Positions 37,678 to 46,779 of a stretch of DNA of 64,000 bases are shown piece by piece. The notes beneath the pieces were generated by a model. The model was not told the DNA's origin. It did not search any database and was given only the letters and a program-made list of their open reading frames with translations. This stretch comes from Fibrobacteraceae bacterium (GTDB taxonomy: Bacteria; Fibrobacterota; Fibrobacteria; Fibrobacterales; Fibrobacteraceae), in contig JAGAKE010000001.1 of assembly GCA_017625775.1 (NCBI GenBank), positions 94,044-158,043 of the forward strand, given 5' to 3'. How positions within the stretch are numbered: the stretch's first letter is position 1; each line of letters opens with the position of its first letter. A program made the position numbers and the translations under genes.

Positions 37678-38484
37678 GTGCGGTGGTTTAGTGATTTTCC
37701 TCTAGAAGCTAAGGCCGCAGCGCGGTTTGTAGAATTTTTTGCAAATTGCCCAGATCCGGTTTTAAAGCATACCACTTTAATTTCTTCTTTAGAAGAACGA
37801 ATTGCATGGACAATACTTGGCACAACAATGTTTCAAGGGTTGTCTTATTCTACATTTGATTCTCTGTTTTCTAGCTTAATCAAAGCGTTTCCTGAAGATA
37901 AATTGTGGAGAACGCCTGTCCCGCGAGCCCGTGATCTAGAAAAAATTTTACATAGCGAGTTAGGCTCATTTCGGTGGCAGCTTCGGCAGTATTTTCCCGG
38001 GATTTTTTGGAGCGTCGGGCTTTTTGTTCGTCGTCATTTTCCACTTTCAAATTGGCTTTCTACTCGTTCTTCTGAAGAGTTATGGCGCGATTTAGGTGAA
38101 ATTTATTTTATGGGAAAACAGGCTGCTAGGCCAAAAGTTTGTGCAACCATTTATCGGTTGATTTCTCCAATGCCTTATGGACTTGGTCTTTCTTGTAAGC
38201 AAGTTTCTTCTAATTTACCGCTGCCGCTTTCTTTAGGGGCTAGGCGTTATCTTGCTTTTATGGGGCCTGCTCAAAACAAAAATTTTTCTGAAATGTCTCC
38301 AAAACAAAAACAAGATTTGGCAAATAAATTTTTTACGATTATTTCTCCGAATCTTCCAATAGCGGCTTCGCACGCTTTTCAATTTTTTTGGGAATCTGGT
38401 GCGGAATGTTTTATTTGTCGAGAATTTACTAGAAATTGTAAAAATTGTCCTTTGCAGGAATTTTGTAAGGAGGCTAGCGAATGA
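37678..38484 (+). CDS. Protein with endonuclease III-type Fe-S cluster loop
   Basis: Near the C-terminus Cys247-x6-Cys254-x2-Cys257-x5-Cys263 exactly matches the [4Fe-4S] loop of endonuclease III / MutY-type DNA glycosylases. The rest is helical but I see no clear LxGVGxKT hairpin or catalytic Lys/Asp pair, so catalysis is doubtful. The GTG start directly follows the psd stop, and its end overlaps the Nudix gene by four bases (ATGA). The neighbouring Nudix protein may be linked to oxidised-base handling (inference). Confidence 0.6.
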   Translation: MRWFSDFPLEAKAAARFVEFFANCPDPVLKHTTLISSLEERIAWTILGTTMFQGLSYSTFDSLFSSLIKAFPEDKLWRTPVPRARDLEKILHSELGSFRWQLRQYFPGIFWSVGLFVRRHFPLSNWLSTRSSEELWRDLGEIYFMGKQAARPKVCATIYRLISPMPYGLGLSCKQVSSNLPLPLSLGARRYLAFMGPAQNKNFSEMSPKQKQDLANKFFTIISPNLPIAASHAFQFFWESGAECFICREFTRNCKNCPLQEFCKEASE

Positions 38485-39173
38485 GTGCAGAAATCAAGCA
38501 AACTACATTATGTTATTTAGAAAAAGATGGTAAGTATTTAATGCTTTACCGCAACAAGAAAAAAGCAGATGCTAATGAAGGGAAGTGGATTGCGGTTGGC
38601 GGTAAGTTTGAAAAAGGGGAAAGTCCTGAAGAATGTATGAAACGGGAAGTGTTTGAAGAAACAGGGCTTGAAGTCAAACGGTATCGTTATGCAGGCGTTG
38701 TTACTTTTTTATCGGATACTTGGCCTACAGAAATGATGCATTTGTTTGTTTGTAATGAATTTGCTGGAAATGAAATAACGTGTTCAGAGGGAGAGTTGCG
38801 TTGGGTTTTGAAAGAAGACGTTCCAAAGTTACCAATGTGGGAAGGTGATCGCCTTTTTTTGAAATTATTGGTTGATGAAGAGCCTTTTTTTTCATTAAAA
38901 CTTCGTTATGAAGGAGAATCTTTAGTTGAAGCTAAATTGAACGGAGAATGTTTGGTTGAAAATAAATTGCCTGCTAAAATTTATCAGCATTTTAAAGGCG
39001 AACTTTACAGAATTTTAGGCGAAGCATTTGATTCCGAATCTGGGGAAGCTACGATTATCTATCAAGCACTTTATGGTGAAAAGAAAATTTGGGTTCGCCC
39101 TAAAAAAATGTTTTTTGAAAATGTGGAACGAAACGGGAAAATTTTCCCACGATTTAAACTTTTAGAAAAATAG
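38481..39173 (+). CDS. Nudix hydrolase fused to DUF1653
   Basis: The N-terminal part has a complete Nudix box, G41-x5-E47-x7-REVFEETGL, resembling MutT/8-oxo-dGTP diphosphatases. Residues of about 155-225 match DUF1653 (YQHFKGELYRILG, then IIYQALYGEKKIWVRP). The length of 230 aa accommodates both. It overlaps the preceding Fe-S gene by four bases. DUF1653 proteins are usually separate, so the fusion may indicate that domain's role in sanitising or reading a related metabolite (inference). Confidence 0.88.
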   Translation: MSAEIKQTTLCYLEKDGKYLMLYRNKKKADANEGKWIAVGGKFEKGESPEECMKREVFEETGLEVKRYRYAGVVTFLSDTWPTEMMHLFVCNEFAGNEITCSEGELRWVLKEDVPKLPMWEGDRLFLKLLVDEEPFFSLKLRYEGESLVEAKLNGECLVENKLPAKIYQHFKGELYRILGEAFDSESGEATIIYQALYGEKKIWVRPKKMFFENVERNGKIFPRFKLLEK

Positions 39174-39270
39174 TTTGTATGTTTTTTTTTGAGTTTAAGT
39201 AGGGACGTGTTTTATTGATATGCCTCCGATCTCTCTCAATGAGTTTGTTTGGTAGATTCAAAATCAGCGG

Positions 39271-39289
39271 GCTACTTTGTAGCATTTTT
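39271..39289 (+). terminator. Weak terminator after the Nudix gene
   Basis: GCTAC-TTT-GTAGC followed by ATTTTT. The five-bp stem is short, but it sits in the gap between convergent genes. Confidence 0.4.
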
Positions 39290-39297
39290 GGGGATTT

Positions 39298-40983
39298 CTA
39301 CGCGGATACCAGCAGTATGGCGAGAATTTGGGCACTCAATATGCGTAGCAGCATGGTGAGCGGGTAAACAGAAACGTACCCGATGTTCACGGCTTCGCTG
39401 TCGGCTTGGCTATTCGCAAAGGCGAGGGCCGGTGGGTCTGTGGTGGCGCCCGCGAGCACGCCGCAGAGTGAGAGAAAATTCACCTTGAAGATAAGATGCC
39501 CGATAGTCGCGACAATGGCTAGCGGAATGAACGTGATGAATGCAGCGAGTCCCATGTAGTAAAGGCCGTCGCCGTTTAGGAGCACGTCGAAGAACTTGAT
39601 GCCTGCATTGAGTCCCACGCAGCTGAGGAAGAGTGTTAGCCCGAATTCGCGGAGCATGAGGTTTGCACTATTTGCCATGAAGAAGTTGAGAGGGCCGATT
39701 TTGCGCTTGCGGCTCAAGAGAATTGCGATAATGAGCGGGCCTCCTGCAAGCCCAAGTTTGAGCGGTGTGGGCATTCCTGGTATAGCGATAGGAATGCTTC
39801 CTGCGATGACCCCGAGGAAAATACCGAGGAATGCGGGCAGGATTTCGGGATGGTCGAGCGCGGTGAGTGAGTTCCCGAGTTCCTTGGCAGCGGCCTCAAT
39901 TCCTTCGGCAGTTCCGACGAGTCTTAACTTATCAGCGAACTTGATGCGAAGATCAAGGCGTCCGGTGAATTTGAATCCGCTGCGGACAACGCGGCTCACG
40001 TTGACATTGTAGCGTTCGGCGAGGGCGAGCGCGCCAATGGTCTTGCCTAGCACCTTTTTATTTGTGACGAGTACCGTCTTTACTAGGATGGCGCGGTCGT
40101 CGCTATCAGTAGTGTTTTCTTTTGTAATTGGCTTCTCGAGGCGCCTGCCGATAATCTTTTCCATGATGGCTACGGCTTCAGGCATTCCTACAATATGCAA
40201 TTTGTCGCCTTCCTGTATCACAGTTTTTCCGTTCGGGGTGAAAATATCATTGCCTCGCATTAGTCGCGTAACAACAACACCGCTTGAAATCAGGTCGGGA
40301 ATGTCTTTTAGCATGGTTCCGAAGAGATTTTGGTTATCGAGAGTGAGACTACACGATTCGATTTTCTTGGTGTTCTCCGCAATATCGGCGGCGTAATCCT
40401 TGGCTGCTTTGTCCGGATTCTGCCTGAAGATGATGCGTACGAGGAGCATTACGAAAATGATGCCGATGACGCCGAAGGGGTAGGCAACAGCGTACCCAAT
40501 GCCCGTAAGAGAAGTGTCCATGCCGGCTGTGGCAAATACGGAATTTGCGGCTCCTAGGGATGGCGTGTTTGTGACAGCGCCACAGAGCATGCCGATGAGG
40601 ACAGGCACGTTATTGTGCATGTCGGTAAAGAAGTATAGGCAAAGCGTTACCACCACGCCGAGAAATACGATGCTGGTTGAAAGTACATTGAGCACGAGAC
40701 CATGCCTGCGGATGGAATCCATGAATCCTGGGCCCACTTGCATGCCGATGGTGTAAACGAAAAGTATCAGGCCAAATTCCTGGATAAAGTGTAGCACATT
40801 GCTGTCAATGCGCAGGCCGATATGCCCGAGAAGGATGCCCACGAAAAGCGCGCCTGCACCCCCGAGGCTTATTCCCTTGATTTTTACTTTGCCAAACATG
40901 AGCCCGAGAGCTGCGGTAAGCGTGATGGCAATAATCTGTTGCTCAACGGAAGGTTTTGTAAATAAGTCAATTAGCCAGTTCAT
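39298..40983 (-). CDS. AspT/YidE-type transporter with two TrkA-C domains
   Basis: The 561-aa protein has an N-terminal membrane repeat (ALGLMFGKVKIKGISLGGAGALFVGILLGH), two cytosolic TrkA-C domains (about residues 200-290 and 295-370; VIQEGDKLHIVGMPE and LRIKFADKLRLVGTAE) and a second membrane repeat (LKLGLAGGPLIIAILLSR). This is the architecture of aspartate:alanine antiporter AspT and YidE/YbjL. The substrate is unknown, probably a dicarboxylate or amino acid. It is GC-richer than its neighbours and divergent from a LysR gene, which likely controls it. Confidence 0.9.
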   Translation of the reverse strand: MNWLIDLFTKPSVEQQIIAITLTAALGLMFGKVKIKGISLGGAGALFVGILLGHIGLRIDSNVLHFIQEFGLILFVYTIGMQVGPGFMDSIRRHGLVLNVLSTSIVFLGVVVTLCLYFFTDMHNNVPVLIGMLCGAVTNTPSLGAANSVFATAGMDTSLTGIGYAVAYPFGVIGIIFVMLLVRIIFRQNPDKAAKDYAADIAENTKKIESCSLTLDNQNLFGTMLKDIPDLISSGVVVTRLMRGNDIFTPNGKTVIQEGDKLHIVGMPEAVAIMEKIIGRRLEKPITKENTTDSDDRAILVKTVLVTNKKVLGKTIGALALAERYNVNVSRVVRSGFKFTGRLDLRIKFADKLRLVGTAEGIEAAAKELGNSLTALDHPEILPAFLGIFLGVIAGSIPIAIPGMPTPLKLGLAGGPLIIAILLSRKRKIGPLNFFMANSANLMLREFGLTLFLSCVGLNAGIKFFDVLLNGDGLYYMGLAAFITFIPLAIVATIGHLIFKVNFLSLCGVLAGATTDPPALAFANSQADSEAVNIGYVSVYPLTMLLRILSAQILAILLVSA

Positions 40984-40986
40984 GGA

Positions 40987-41130
40987 TTACTCTTTTATGT
41001 AGCGGGTTGAGTTGAAGAAGTTCTTGTTAAAGTGCTCGTAGGGGATGCTTGTATTATCGCCAATTTTCGTTGTCTTGTATGTCTTTTTGGAACAAGAAAG
41101 TTTTGCATGGGGTTTTATAATCTGGTTCAT
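40987..41130 (-). CDS. 47-aa small protein directly upstream of the transporter
   Basis: On the minus strand an ATG at 41130 is preceded by AAAAGGAATT at correct spacing and opens 47 codons (MNQIIKPHAKLSCSKKTYK...) that end at 40987, three bases before the transporter ATG. The peptide is basic and polar, with no membrane segment. Length, RBS and exact placement argue for translation; it may be a small regulatory partner or leader. The ORF is too short for ordinary gene finders. Confidence 0.6.
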   Translation of the reverse strand: MNQIIKPHAKLSCSKKTYKTTKIGDNTSIPYEHFNKNFFNSTRYIKE

Positions 41131-41267
41131 AATAATTCCTTTTAATGCGGAATAATCTTGTTTTCACCAGCAAATTTAAAACAGTGAAATCATATTGTCT
41201 AATATATTATTTATATTCAAATCATCATTTATTTTTATGGAATTGCAAAATAAAAAGGAAAAACTCC

Positions 41268-42149
41268 ATGGAGTTGACTCATCTCAGGTACTTTTTGGAA
41301 GTTGCTCGCACTGAACACATAACGCAGAGTGCTCGCAACCTGTGCATTGTTCAGCCAGCTTTGACGATAGCGATACACAAGCTGGAAAATGAGATCGGGG
41401 TACCACTTTTTAAATCGAGCGGGCGTAACATCAAGTTGACGGAATACGGGGAGCATTTCCTTTCGCGTGTGCAACCCCTGTACGAGGAAATCGTGAAACT
41501 CCCACAGGAACTGCGCAGCATGGCGAGTAATGATTCGGTAAAGATTCGCCTGAATGTGCTGGCAGCATCTTCGCTGATAACTTCTGCGGTGATTGCCTAC
41601 AAGCGTCGTCACCCTGAAATAAACTTTGACTTGACTCAGAACGAATCGTCGAGCCAGTATGATGTGGGCGTGTTCACGTATGATGAAGCGGGTAAGGTAA
41701 AGACGGACGATGACGAGGTAGCCCGCTTTGACGAGGAAATATTCCTTGCCGTGCCGAACATGGAACAGTACAGAAAGATGGACTGCATATCGCTTCGCCA
41801 GATGGAAGGAGAAAAGTTTATTGGGCTTGCGGGTACCAAGCAGCTACGCAGTATCTGTAACGAGTTTTGCAAGGGGCTAGGGGTACGTGCCGACATCTCG
41901 TTTGAGAGCGATAATACATCTGCAGTCAAGGATGCGGTTGCTGCGGGAATTGGTGTGTGTTTCTGGCCTGAATTTACGTGGGGGTATGCCGAAAGACGTA
42001 AAATTCGCCTGCTCAGGATTTTGGATGCTCCATTTCGGCGCGAACTGCAAGTGACGCTGCGTAGGAACAAAGCGGATAACCGCAATACGGAAAACTTCTA
42101 CAGGTTTCTCCTTACATACCTGCGCAAACATTTCCGCAGACACCGATAA
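41268..42149 (+). CDS. LysR-family transcriptional regulator
   Basis: ATG 41268 (after AAAAGGAA) opens a 293-aa protein with the LysR helix-turn-helix (MELTHLRYFLEVARTEHITQSAR, QPALTIAIHKLENEIGVPLFKSSGR) and a C-terminal effector-binding domain (AAGIGVCFWPEFTWG). A longer frame upstream lacks an RBS. LysR regulators often control a divergent neighbour; the transporter and its leader gene lie 137 bases away in the opposite direction. The effector is unknown. Confidence 0.92.
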   Translation: MELTHLRYFLEVARTEHITQSARNLCIVQPALTIAIHKLENEIGVPLFKSSGRNIKLTEYGEHFLSRVQPLYEEIVKLPQELRSMASNDSVKIRLNVLAASSLITSAVIAYKRRHPEINFDLTQNESSSQYDVGVFTYDEAGKVKTDDDEVARFDEEIFLAVPNMEQYRKMDCISLRQMEGEKFIGLAGTKQLRSICNEFCKGLGVRADISFESDNTSAVKDAVAAGIGVCFWPEFTWGYAERRKIRLLRILDAPFRRELQVTLRRNKADNRNTENFYRFLLTYLRKHFRRHR

Positions 42150-42222
42150 ACGGCATTGCCCTATTGCCTACGGCTTCTGGGTGACAAAGAGTTATAACTC
42201 AATTTCTGTGTTGCATTCGATG

Positions 42223-42313
42223 AGAGCCCCTAAACAGAACTGTGTTGTAACCCCACTTCAACACCCCAAAGTTTTACTATAATGTACAACGGAAATGACT
42301 ATTTAATTTTATA
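42223..42313 (+). repeat. 91-bp direct repeat, left copy
   Basis: It matches 51153-51243 at 88 of 91 bases; the three differences (tgtgttGtaaCCcc versus tgtgttAtaaTTcc) are all transitions. Both copies carry a TATAAT (42278-42283). The two bracket an accessory block with an R-M operon, XRE/ImmA, EndoU cassette and DUF4417. They may be footprints of integration or a recombination substrate. Confidence 0.9.
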
Positions 42314-42367
42314 CTACTGAGATTTCTTGTACTTGCATTTGTAACACCTTCCATCAATTATTATTTC

Positions 42368-45300
42368 TTACTTATAAGTCTTTTTCACCCATTCGGCAAG
42401 TTTCCCTGCTTTGGCGAGTTCTGCGGTATCCTTCATCTTGAAATTCGGATAAAGCGCTTGAATTTGCGATGCGGTTTTGCCTTCAATTTCGTTGTTGAAG
42501 CCGAGAATGTAGTGCATGGCAATCATATAGATGATTTCGGTAGGAGCTGCCCCACAGACTTGATTCTTGACGATATGCTCTAGCCTCTTTGCATCGTCGG
42601 GGAAGATTTTCTTCATCTTCTTTGAACGATAAAGGCGCTTGATAATTTCGGTGATATAGAGTCCCGATTTCATGTACAAGTCTGCGAAGGTGTGCTCCGG
42701 GTCATCGAAACAGCCCGGAGTTTCCTTTTCGAGCATATCCACCATGTCCTTTACGACTTTTTTCGGTGTAAAGATTTGGTTCGTCTTCTGCGGCGGGATG
42801 TAGTCGAATATGTCGCCCTTTACATCTTCCATGAAGTAGTCCGCCAGTTCCGAGCGTTTGCGCATAAATTCCTTCACGGAGTCGTTGAATACGACCGAAT
42901 CAAAGAGATGACCGTCATAGTGCTTTTTCTTTCCGTCATTTTCGTCGGTGTAATCGCCACCATCGCGAAGGAATTTGAATTCGTCAACAGTAATACTCGT
43001 TACTTCGAGGAATACGTTGCCTGGAATGTCGCGTTCAAATGTTTCGAGAGTCGTATTGTCATTTCCGTAGGCCATCAAGAAAGAGGGAATCGTGCGGGCA
43101 AATCCACGCAGGTGGTCGCGAACCTTTTCTTCAATATCATTTTTCTTCTTTTCAATCTTGCTTTCTTCTACAGCCTTGACGGTTTCCTCCGTCGCCTTTT
43201 TCCAAATGTCCGATGTATCCGAAACGGTTTCTTTGAATTTTTTCTCAGCAGCATCCATTTCCTTTTTGAATTCTTGCTGAATTTGCTTTTCTTCGGCTTT
43301 AGAATTGCAGTTTTTCAACGCCTCGTCGCGCTTATGTTCCGCTGTACCAGCTTCTATCTTGAAATCGGCGGCGGCAGAACTGATTTTCTTTTGCCCGTAA
43401 TCATGCAGTTTGCGCTCAAATTCCTTGGACTGAGACTTTGTCATCTCTTGACCAAACTTGACCTTGGCTTCTTCGGCTACTTTCTTTACAGATACATCGT
43501 AAACAGTGGTCAATTCCTTAACGACATTTTCAATTTCCGTGGGCTTGTGGTCTCGCAGTAGCCTATTCACGTCTTTTTCAAAATCATTCGATTGTCTTGC
43601 GAATACCGGGTCACCGAACTTATCGGCGGCGGTCCCGACCACCTGTTCCGAGGGAACATCGACATTTCCATTCCCATCAAGCGGAAGTTCATTAGCCTGT
43701 TCCGGGGTGACAATATTCTTGTCCGCTTCTGCCTTGGTGACTGGATTTACTTTCGTAAGGATTTCGTTCACAATTGAAGGTGCAGCAAAAATTCCGCTGA
43801 TATTCTGGAATAAGAAATTGCTCATGAACCCATGATTCACGACTTCCTTGGCGTGGATATGCCTTGGAATAGTAAGGACTTTTTCGGCATCCAGCTCTAT
43901 CATTTCTCCGTTATCGTCTTCGCCTACAACCGGAAAAAAGTTCAGCAATTCTAGAACGTGTTTTTTGCGTTTTTCGCTATCGCCTTTACCTCTAGCAGTA
44001 TCCTTGTACTGGTCGTTTGCGATAGTTTCAACGATAGTCAGCGTGCGTGCCGGATCAAAATCGAACACATACGCATTATCTTTGCGATATGTTTTGCCGT
44101 CCTTGTCCAAGAAAAGGCAAGGATTTTGTGCACGGAATGCCGCCTGCATATACAATGCCGGAGAGCGCATGGAGCAAAGCATTAGAACAGCCGTCCATTC
44201 GGGAATGGTGACGCCCGTCGTGAGCTGCCCCACGGAAAGGGTGATAGTCTTTTCGTTGTTCTTGATAGCTTCGCGGACAGCCGTAATCGCTTTTTGGTTT
44301 TCGGAATCCTCGTCGCCGTTACCCACAGCAAGGACAACCTCGTATTCCTTGAATACAGGATGCTGTATTAAAAGCTTTTTCAAGGCTATAGCAGAATCAA
44401 CACGATTCAATAGCCAAAAGGTATGCTTAAGCTGGTTCCTGAGTTCTTCCGTAGAGAATGGATACTTTTTTTGTTCCGTAAGAGCGTTCAGGAACTTTTT
44501 CACATCATCCAAATGTTCAAAATACCCTGAAGTATTCGTCTTGAAAAATTCGTTCAAGTCAAAGTAATATTGCGTTTCTTCATCATCAATGAGAGTTCCT
44601 GCATCTGCTTTCGCTCCCATCATATTAGACATTTGATAAGTGAATAGATTAAGTTTCGGCAAATCTTCATAAGGATTTTCTATACCCTTTTCCGCAAATT
44701 CCATTTTGCGTTCTTGTTCGTCTGTATAAGTCCAGTTGAAAATAGCCTCTTCGGGGAACTTGTCAGAAGCAAGCATCTTGAACGGAGTGCCCGAAAGATT
44801 CAATGTAAAACGGCGTTTGATGCGTTCCAGGGCAACATCTGTTTTATCGGTTTCTACACCTTCATGAGCCTCGTCAAGAATTAGCACATCCCAATCAAGT
44901 TCAGAAACTTCACGGAGTTTCTCGTAATCGCCACCAAAAGCTTTTGCTCCTTTGAGATCTTGCAAGGAAATAAACTCAATGCAGCCGAGCCTTTTTTTAC
45001 TAACAGCATGAGTGAACTCATCCCTTGTTAAAACATGTTTGTATTTTTTCGGATTCTTCTTAAAAACATCTACTTGGCTTACAAAATAGTAGCCGCCTTC
45101 CGTCCCGACGAAACGAGCGTAATCATTATACCAGCTATCGGCAATGGCAGGGCGGTTGGTCAAGATAAGCACATTCTTTGCACCAATGCGCTTACAAAAG
45201 TCGTATGCCGTAAGTGTCTTACCAAAACGGGGTTTCGCATTCCACAGGAATTCGGGAGCCTTGTCCTTTTTTAGGATTTTCACCAGCTTGTGGTTGTCGA

Positions 45301-45754
45301 AATAATCGGCGGTCTTTCTAGCGGCTTCTTCCTGTTCATCACGAAGTTCGTAGATTTCAACACCATCCATTTCGGTAAGGATTCCGTGATTTTCTTTAAA
45401 GTCATTAAAATGATTTTTAGAAGTCTTTGCATCTGTCTTGAACCATTCTGTTTTCGGTTTCCGTTCGATAACCACCTTGTTTGTTAAGTATTTATGGAAA
45501 TCGTGATCACGGAAAGGCGTCAAGTCATCGTCAAAAACAGCCCTGCCGCTCCATGCAATAGAGGTATCTGTATCAGAAGTGTGGGTTTGCTGATGGACGC
45601 GTTCCTTTACGGCATCTTTCAAGTTCTCACCAAAATTGACTTCGGTATCACCGATTTTTATCCACCCGTCATGGGTGCGGTCATTTGGAGTGGTGTATGC
45701 GTAGATAGCGCGGTTAACCGGCCGCATCGTCTTGATTTGAGTAACGTTTGACAT
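42368..45754 (-). CDS. R-M protein: GIY-YIG-like domain, SF2 helicase and partial methylase region
   Basis: The 1128-aa protein opens with a GIY-YIG-like segment (AIYAYTTPNDRTHDGWIKIGDTE), then an SF2 helicase: PRFGKTLTAYDF (motif I), ILDEAHEG (motif II), LSGTPF (motif III). After a coiled-coil linker of about 150 residues it carries QTNQIFTPKKVV and FADLYMKSGLYITEIIKRLY, the AdoMet-binding part of Eco57I-type methylases. The target-base motif NPPY is not here but in the next protein upstream. ATG overlaps the preceding stop (TAATG), so it is the last gene of a three-gene operon. Confidence 0.8.
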   Translation of the reverse strand: MSNVTQIKTMRPVNRAIYAYTTPNDRTHDGWIKIGDTEVNFGENLKDAVKERVHQQTHTSDTDTSIAWSGRAVFDDDLTPFRDHDFHKYLTNKVVIERKPKTEWFKTDAKTSKNHFNDFKENHGILTEMDGVEIYELRDEQEEAARKTADYFDNHKLVKILKKDKAPEFLWNAKPRFGKTLTAYDFCKRIGAKNVLILTNRPAIADSWYNDYARFVGTEGGYYFVSQVDVFKKNPKKYKHVLTRDEFTHAVSKKRLGCIEFISLQDLKGAKAFGGDYEKLREVSELDWDVLILDEAHEGVETDKTDVALERIKRRFTLNLSGTPFKMLASDKFPEEAIFNWTYTDEQERKMEFAEKGIENPYEDLPKLNLFTYQMSNMMGAKADAGTLIDDEETQYYFDLNEFFKTNTSGYFEHLDDVKKFLNALTEQKKYPFSTEELRNQLKHTFWLLNRVDSAIALKKLLIQHPVFKEYEVVLAVGNGDEDSENQKAITAVREAIKNNEKTITLSVGQLTTGVTIPEWTAVLMLCSMRSPALYMQAAFRAQNPCLFLDKDGKTYRKDNAYVFDFDPARTLTIVETIANDQYKDTARGKGDSEKRKKHVLELLNFFPVVGEDDNGEMIELDAEKVLTIPRHIHAKEVVNHGFMSNFLFQNISGIFAAPSIVNEILTKVNPVTKAEADKNIVTPEQANELPLDGNGNVDVPSEQVVGTAADKFGDPVFARQSNDFEKDVNRLLRDHKPTEIENVVKELTTVYDVSVKKVAEEAKVKFGQEMTKSQSKEFERKLHDYGQKKISSAAADFKIEAGTAEHKRDEALKNCNSKAEEKQIQQEFKKEMDAAEKKFKETVSDTSDIWKKATEETVKAVEESKIEKKKNDIEEKVRDHLRGFARTIPSFLMAYGNDNTTLETFERDIPGNVFLEVTSITVDEFKFLRDGGDYTDENDGKKKHYDGHLFDSVVFNDSVKEFMRKRSELADYFMEDVKGDIFDYIPPQKTNQIFTPKKVVKDMVDMLEKETPGCFDDPEHTFADLYMKSGLYITEIIKRLYRSKKMKKIFPDDAKRLEHIVKNQVCGAAPTEIIYMIAMHYILGFNNEIEGKTASQIQALYPNFKMKDTAELAKAGKLAEWVKKTYK

Positions 45755-46779
45755 TAGACCATCTCCTTGACGTGAGTTTCAATGAAGTCCTTTTCTTCTT
45801 TGGAGAGGCCATATTTCTTGTAGAGTTGCAAGTCTATTTCATGGACGGACTTGGTCCAATCGATATCGGATTTAGAGGTAAAGTCTTGAAGGGGAACGTA
45901 TTTCCACTTATAAGGAGTTGTATCAGGGGTTGTTCGAAGAATACTTAACAGACACCTTGCAAATTTTGTTTTTATGTATCGTTCAGCATTTTTCGCCTCT
46001 TTAAACAAATTAAATGCACCTACAGAAATAAAAGATTGCGTATGTCCCGAATAAGGTTCCGCACAAATCATATCAGAAAGTGTTTCACCAAATTTTCCAG
46101 ATCCATTGGCTTTTGAAATAAGAATCTTATATTTCGCAAAATTACTGGGTCCTTCTATGTATCTTTCATCAATCCACAACGCATTTCGTTTTTTGTTATA
46201 AAGGCCATAAACTTTAATCCAATTGCCCTTTTCTCCCTTTTCTTCAAAAAATATTTTTCCAGCAAGTTTATCCAAAGCATTCGTTCTTAAATCAAACGAA
46301 TCACCGGCTAAATTCACCCATTCAGGACAATGTTTGGCAAATAATTTTGTGTAATGGTATGGAACTGCTCCAATGCATATGCTGGACAATGATTCTTTAG
46401 ACTTATCTTTCCATACTTTATTTATAATTGAATTTAGCTCAGCAAATTCAGTAAAGATGCCTATTTTACCATACGTGGTACTTTCGCTTCGTATAGTAAC
46501 CGCAACACCTCCTTTTATATCAGTATTTGGGAACACTTTAGAGGCATCAGACTGATAACTAAGAACTTTAAAGTGTTCGTCCTCTAACCTTTCCTTATTC
46601 CACTCTTTTGGAGTTTGTCCTGCATTAAAAAGAAATCTCGCAGGAGTAATCACTTCTACATGCTCTGCTATTTTAAAGGCGTCATTCATAAAGAAATTGT
46701 AAATAGGAGGCTGTCTTCCATTCTTTTCGGACTCTTCCTGATACGGCGGGTTTCCGATTACGGCAAAGAATTTTTTCAT
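45754..46779 (-). CDS. Eco57I-type adenine methylase subunit carrying NPPY
   Basis: The protein begins MKKFFAVIGNPPYQEES, the target-adenine motif NPPY right at the N-terminus; the AdoMet-binding half is missing and appears in the helicase protein instead. Middle motifs fit recognition domains (VITPARFLFNAGQTPKEWN). Start at 46779 is fixed by AGGAGA and by overlap with the previous stop (ATGA). It ends in the ATG of the helicase gene. Translationally coupled to both neighbours, it probably acts as part of a single complex. Confidence 0.8.
   Translation of the reverse strand: MKKFFAVIGNPPYQEESEKNGRQPPIYNFFMNDAFKIAEHVEVITPARFLFNAGQTPKEWNKERLEDEHFKVLSYQSDASKVFPNTDIKGGVAVTIRSESTTYGKIGIFTEFAELNSIINKVWKDKSKESLSSICIGAVPYHYTKLFAKHCPEWVNLAGDSFDLRTNALDKLAGKIFFEEKGEKGNWIKVYGLYNKKRNALWIDERYIEGPSNFAKYKILISKANGSGKFGETLSDMICAEPYSGHTQSFISVGAFNLFKEAKNAERYIKTKFARCLLSILRTTPDTTPYKWKYVPLQDFTSKSDIDWTKSVHEIDLQLYKKYGLSKEEKDFIETHVKEMV

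Noticed and set aside
39596..41002. Plus-strand frames opposite the transporter
   Set aside because: Composition-driven shadows in a GC-richer gene.
42692..44567. Long plus-strand frames opposite the R-M helicase (42692-43561, 43848-44567)
   Set aside because: Antisense shadows of a well-supported gene with helicase motifs; no RBS or recognisable domain.
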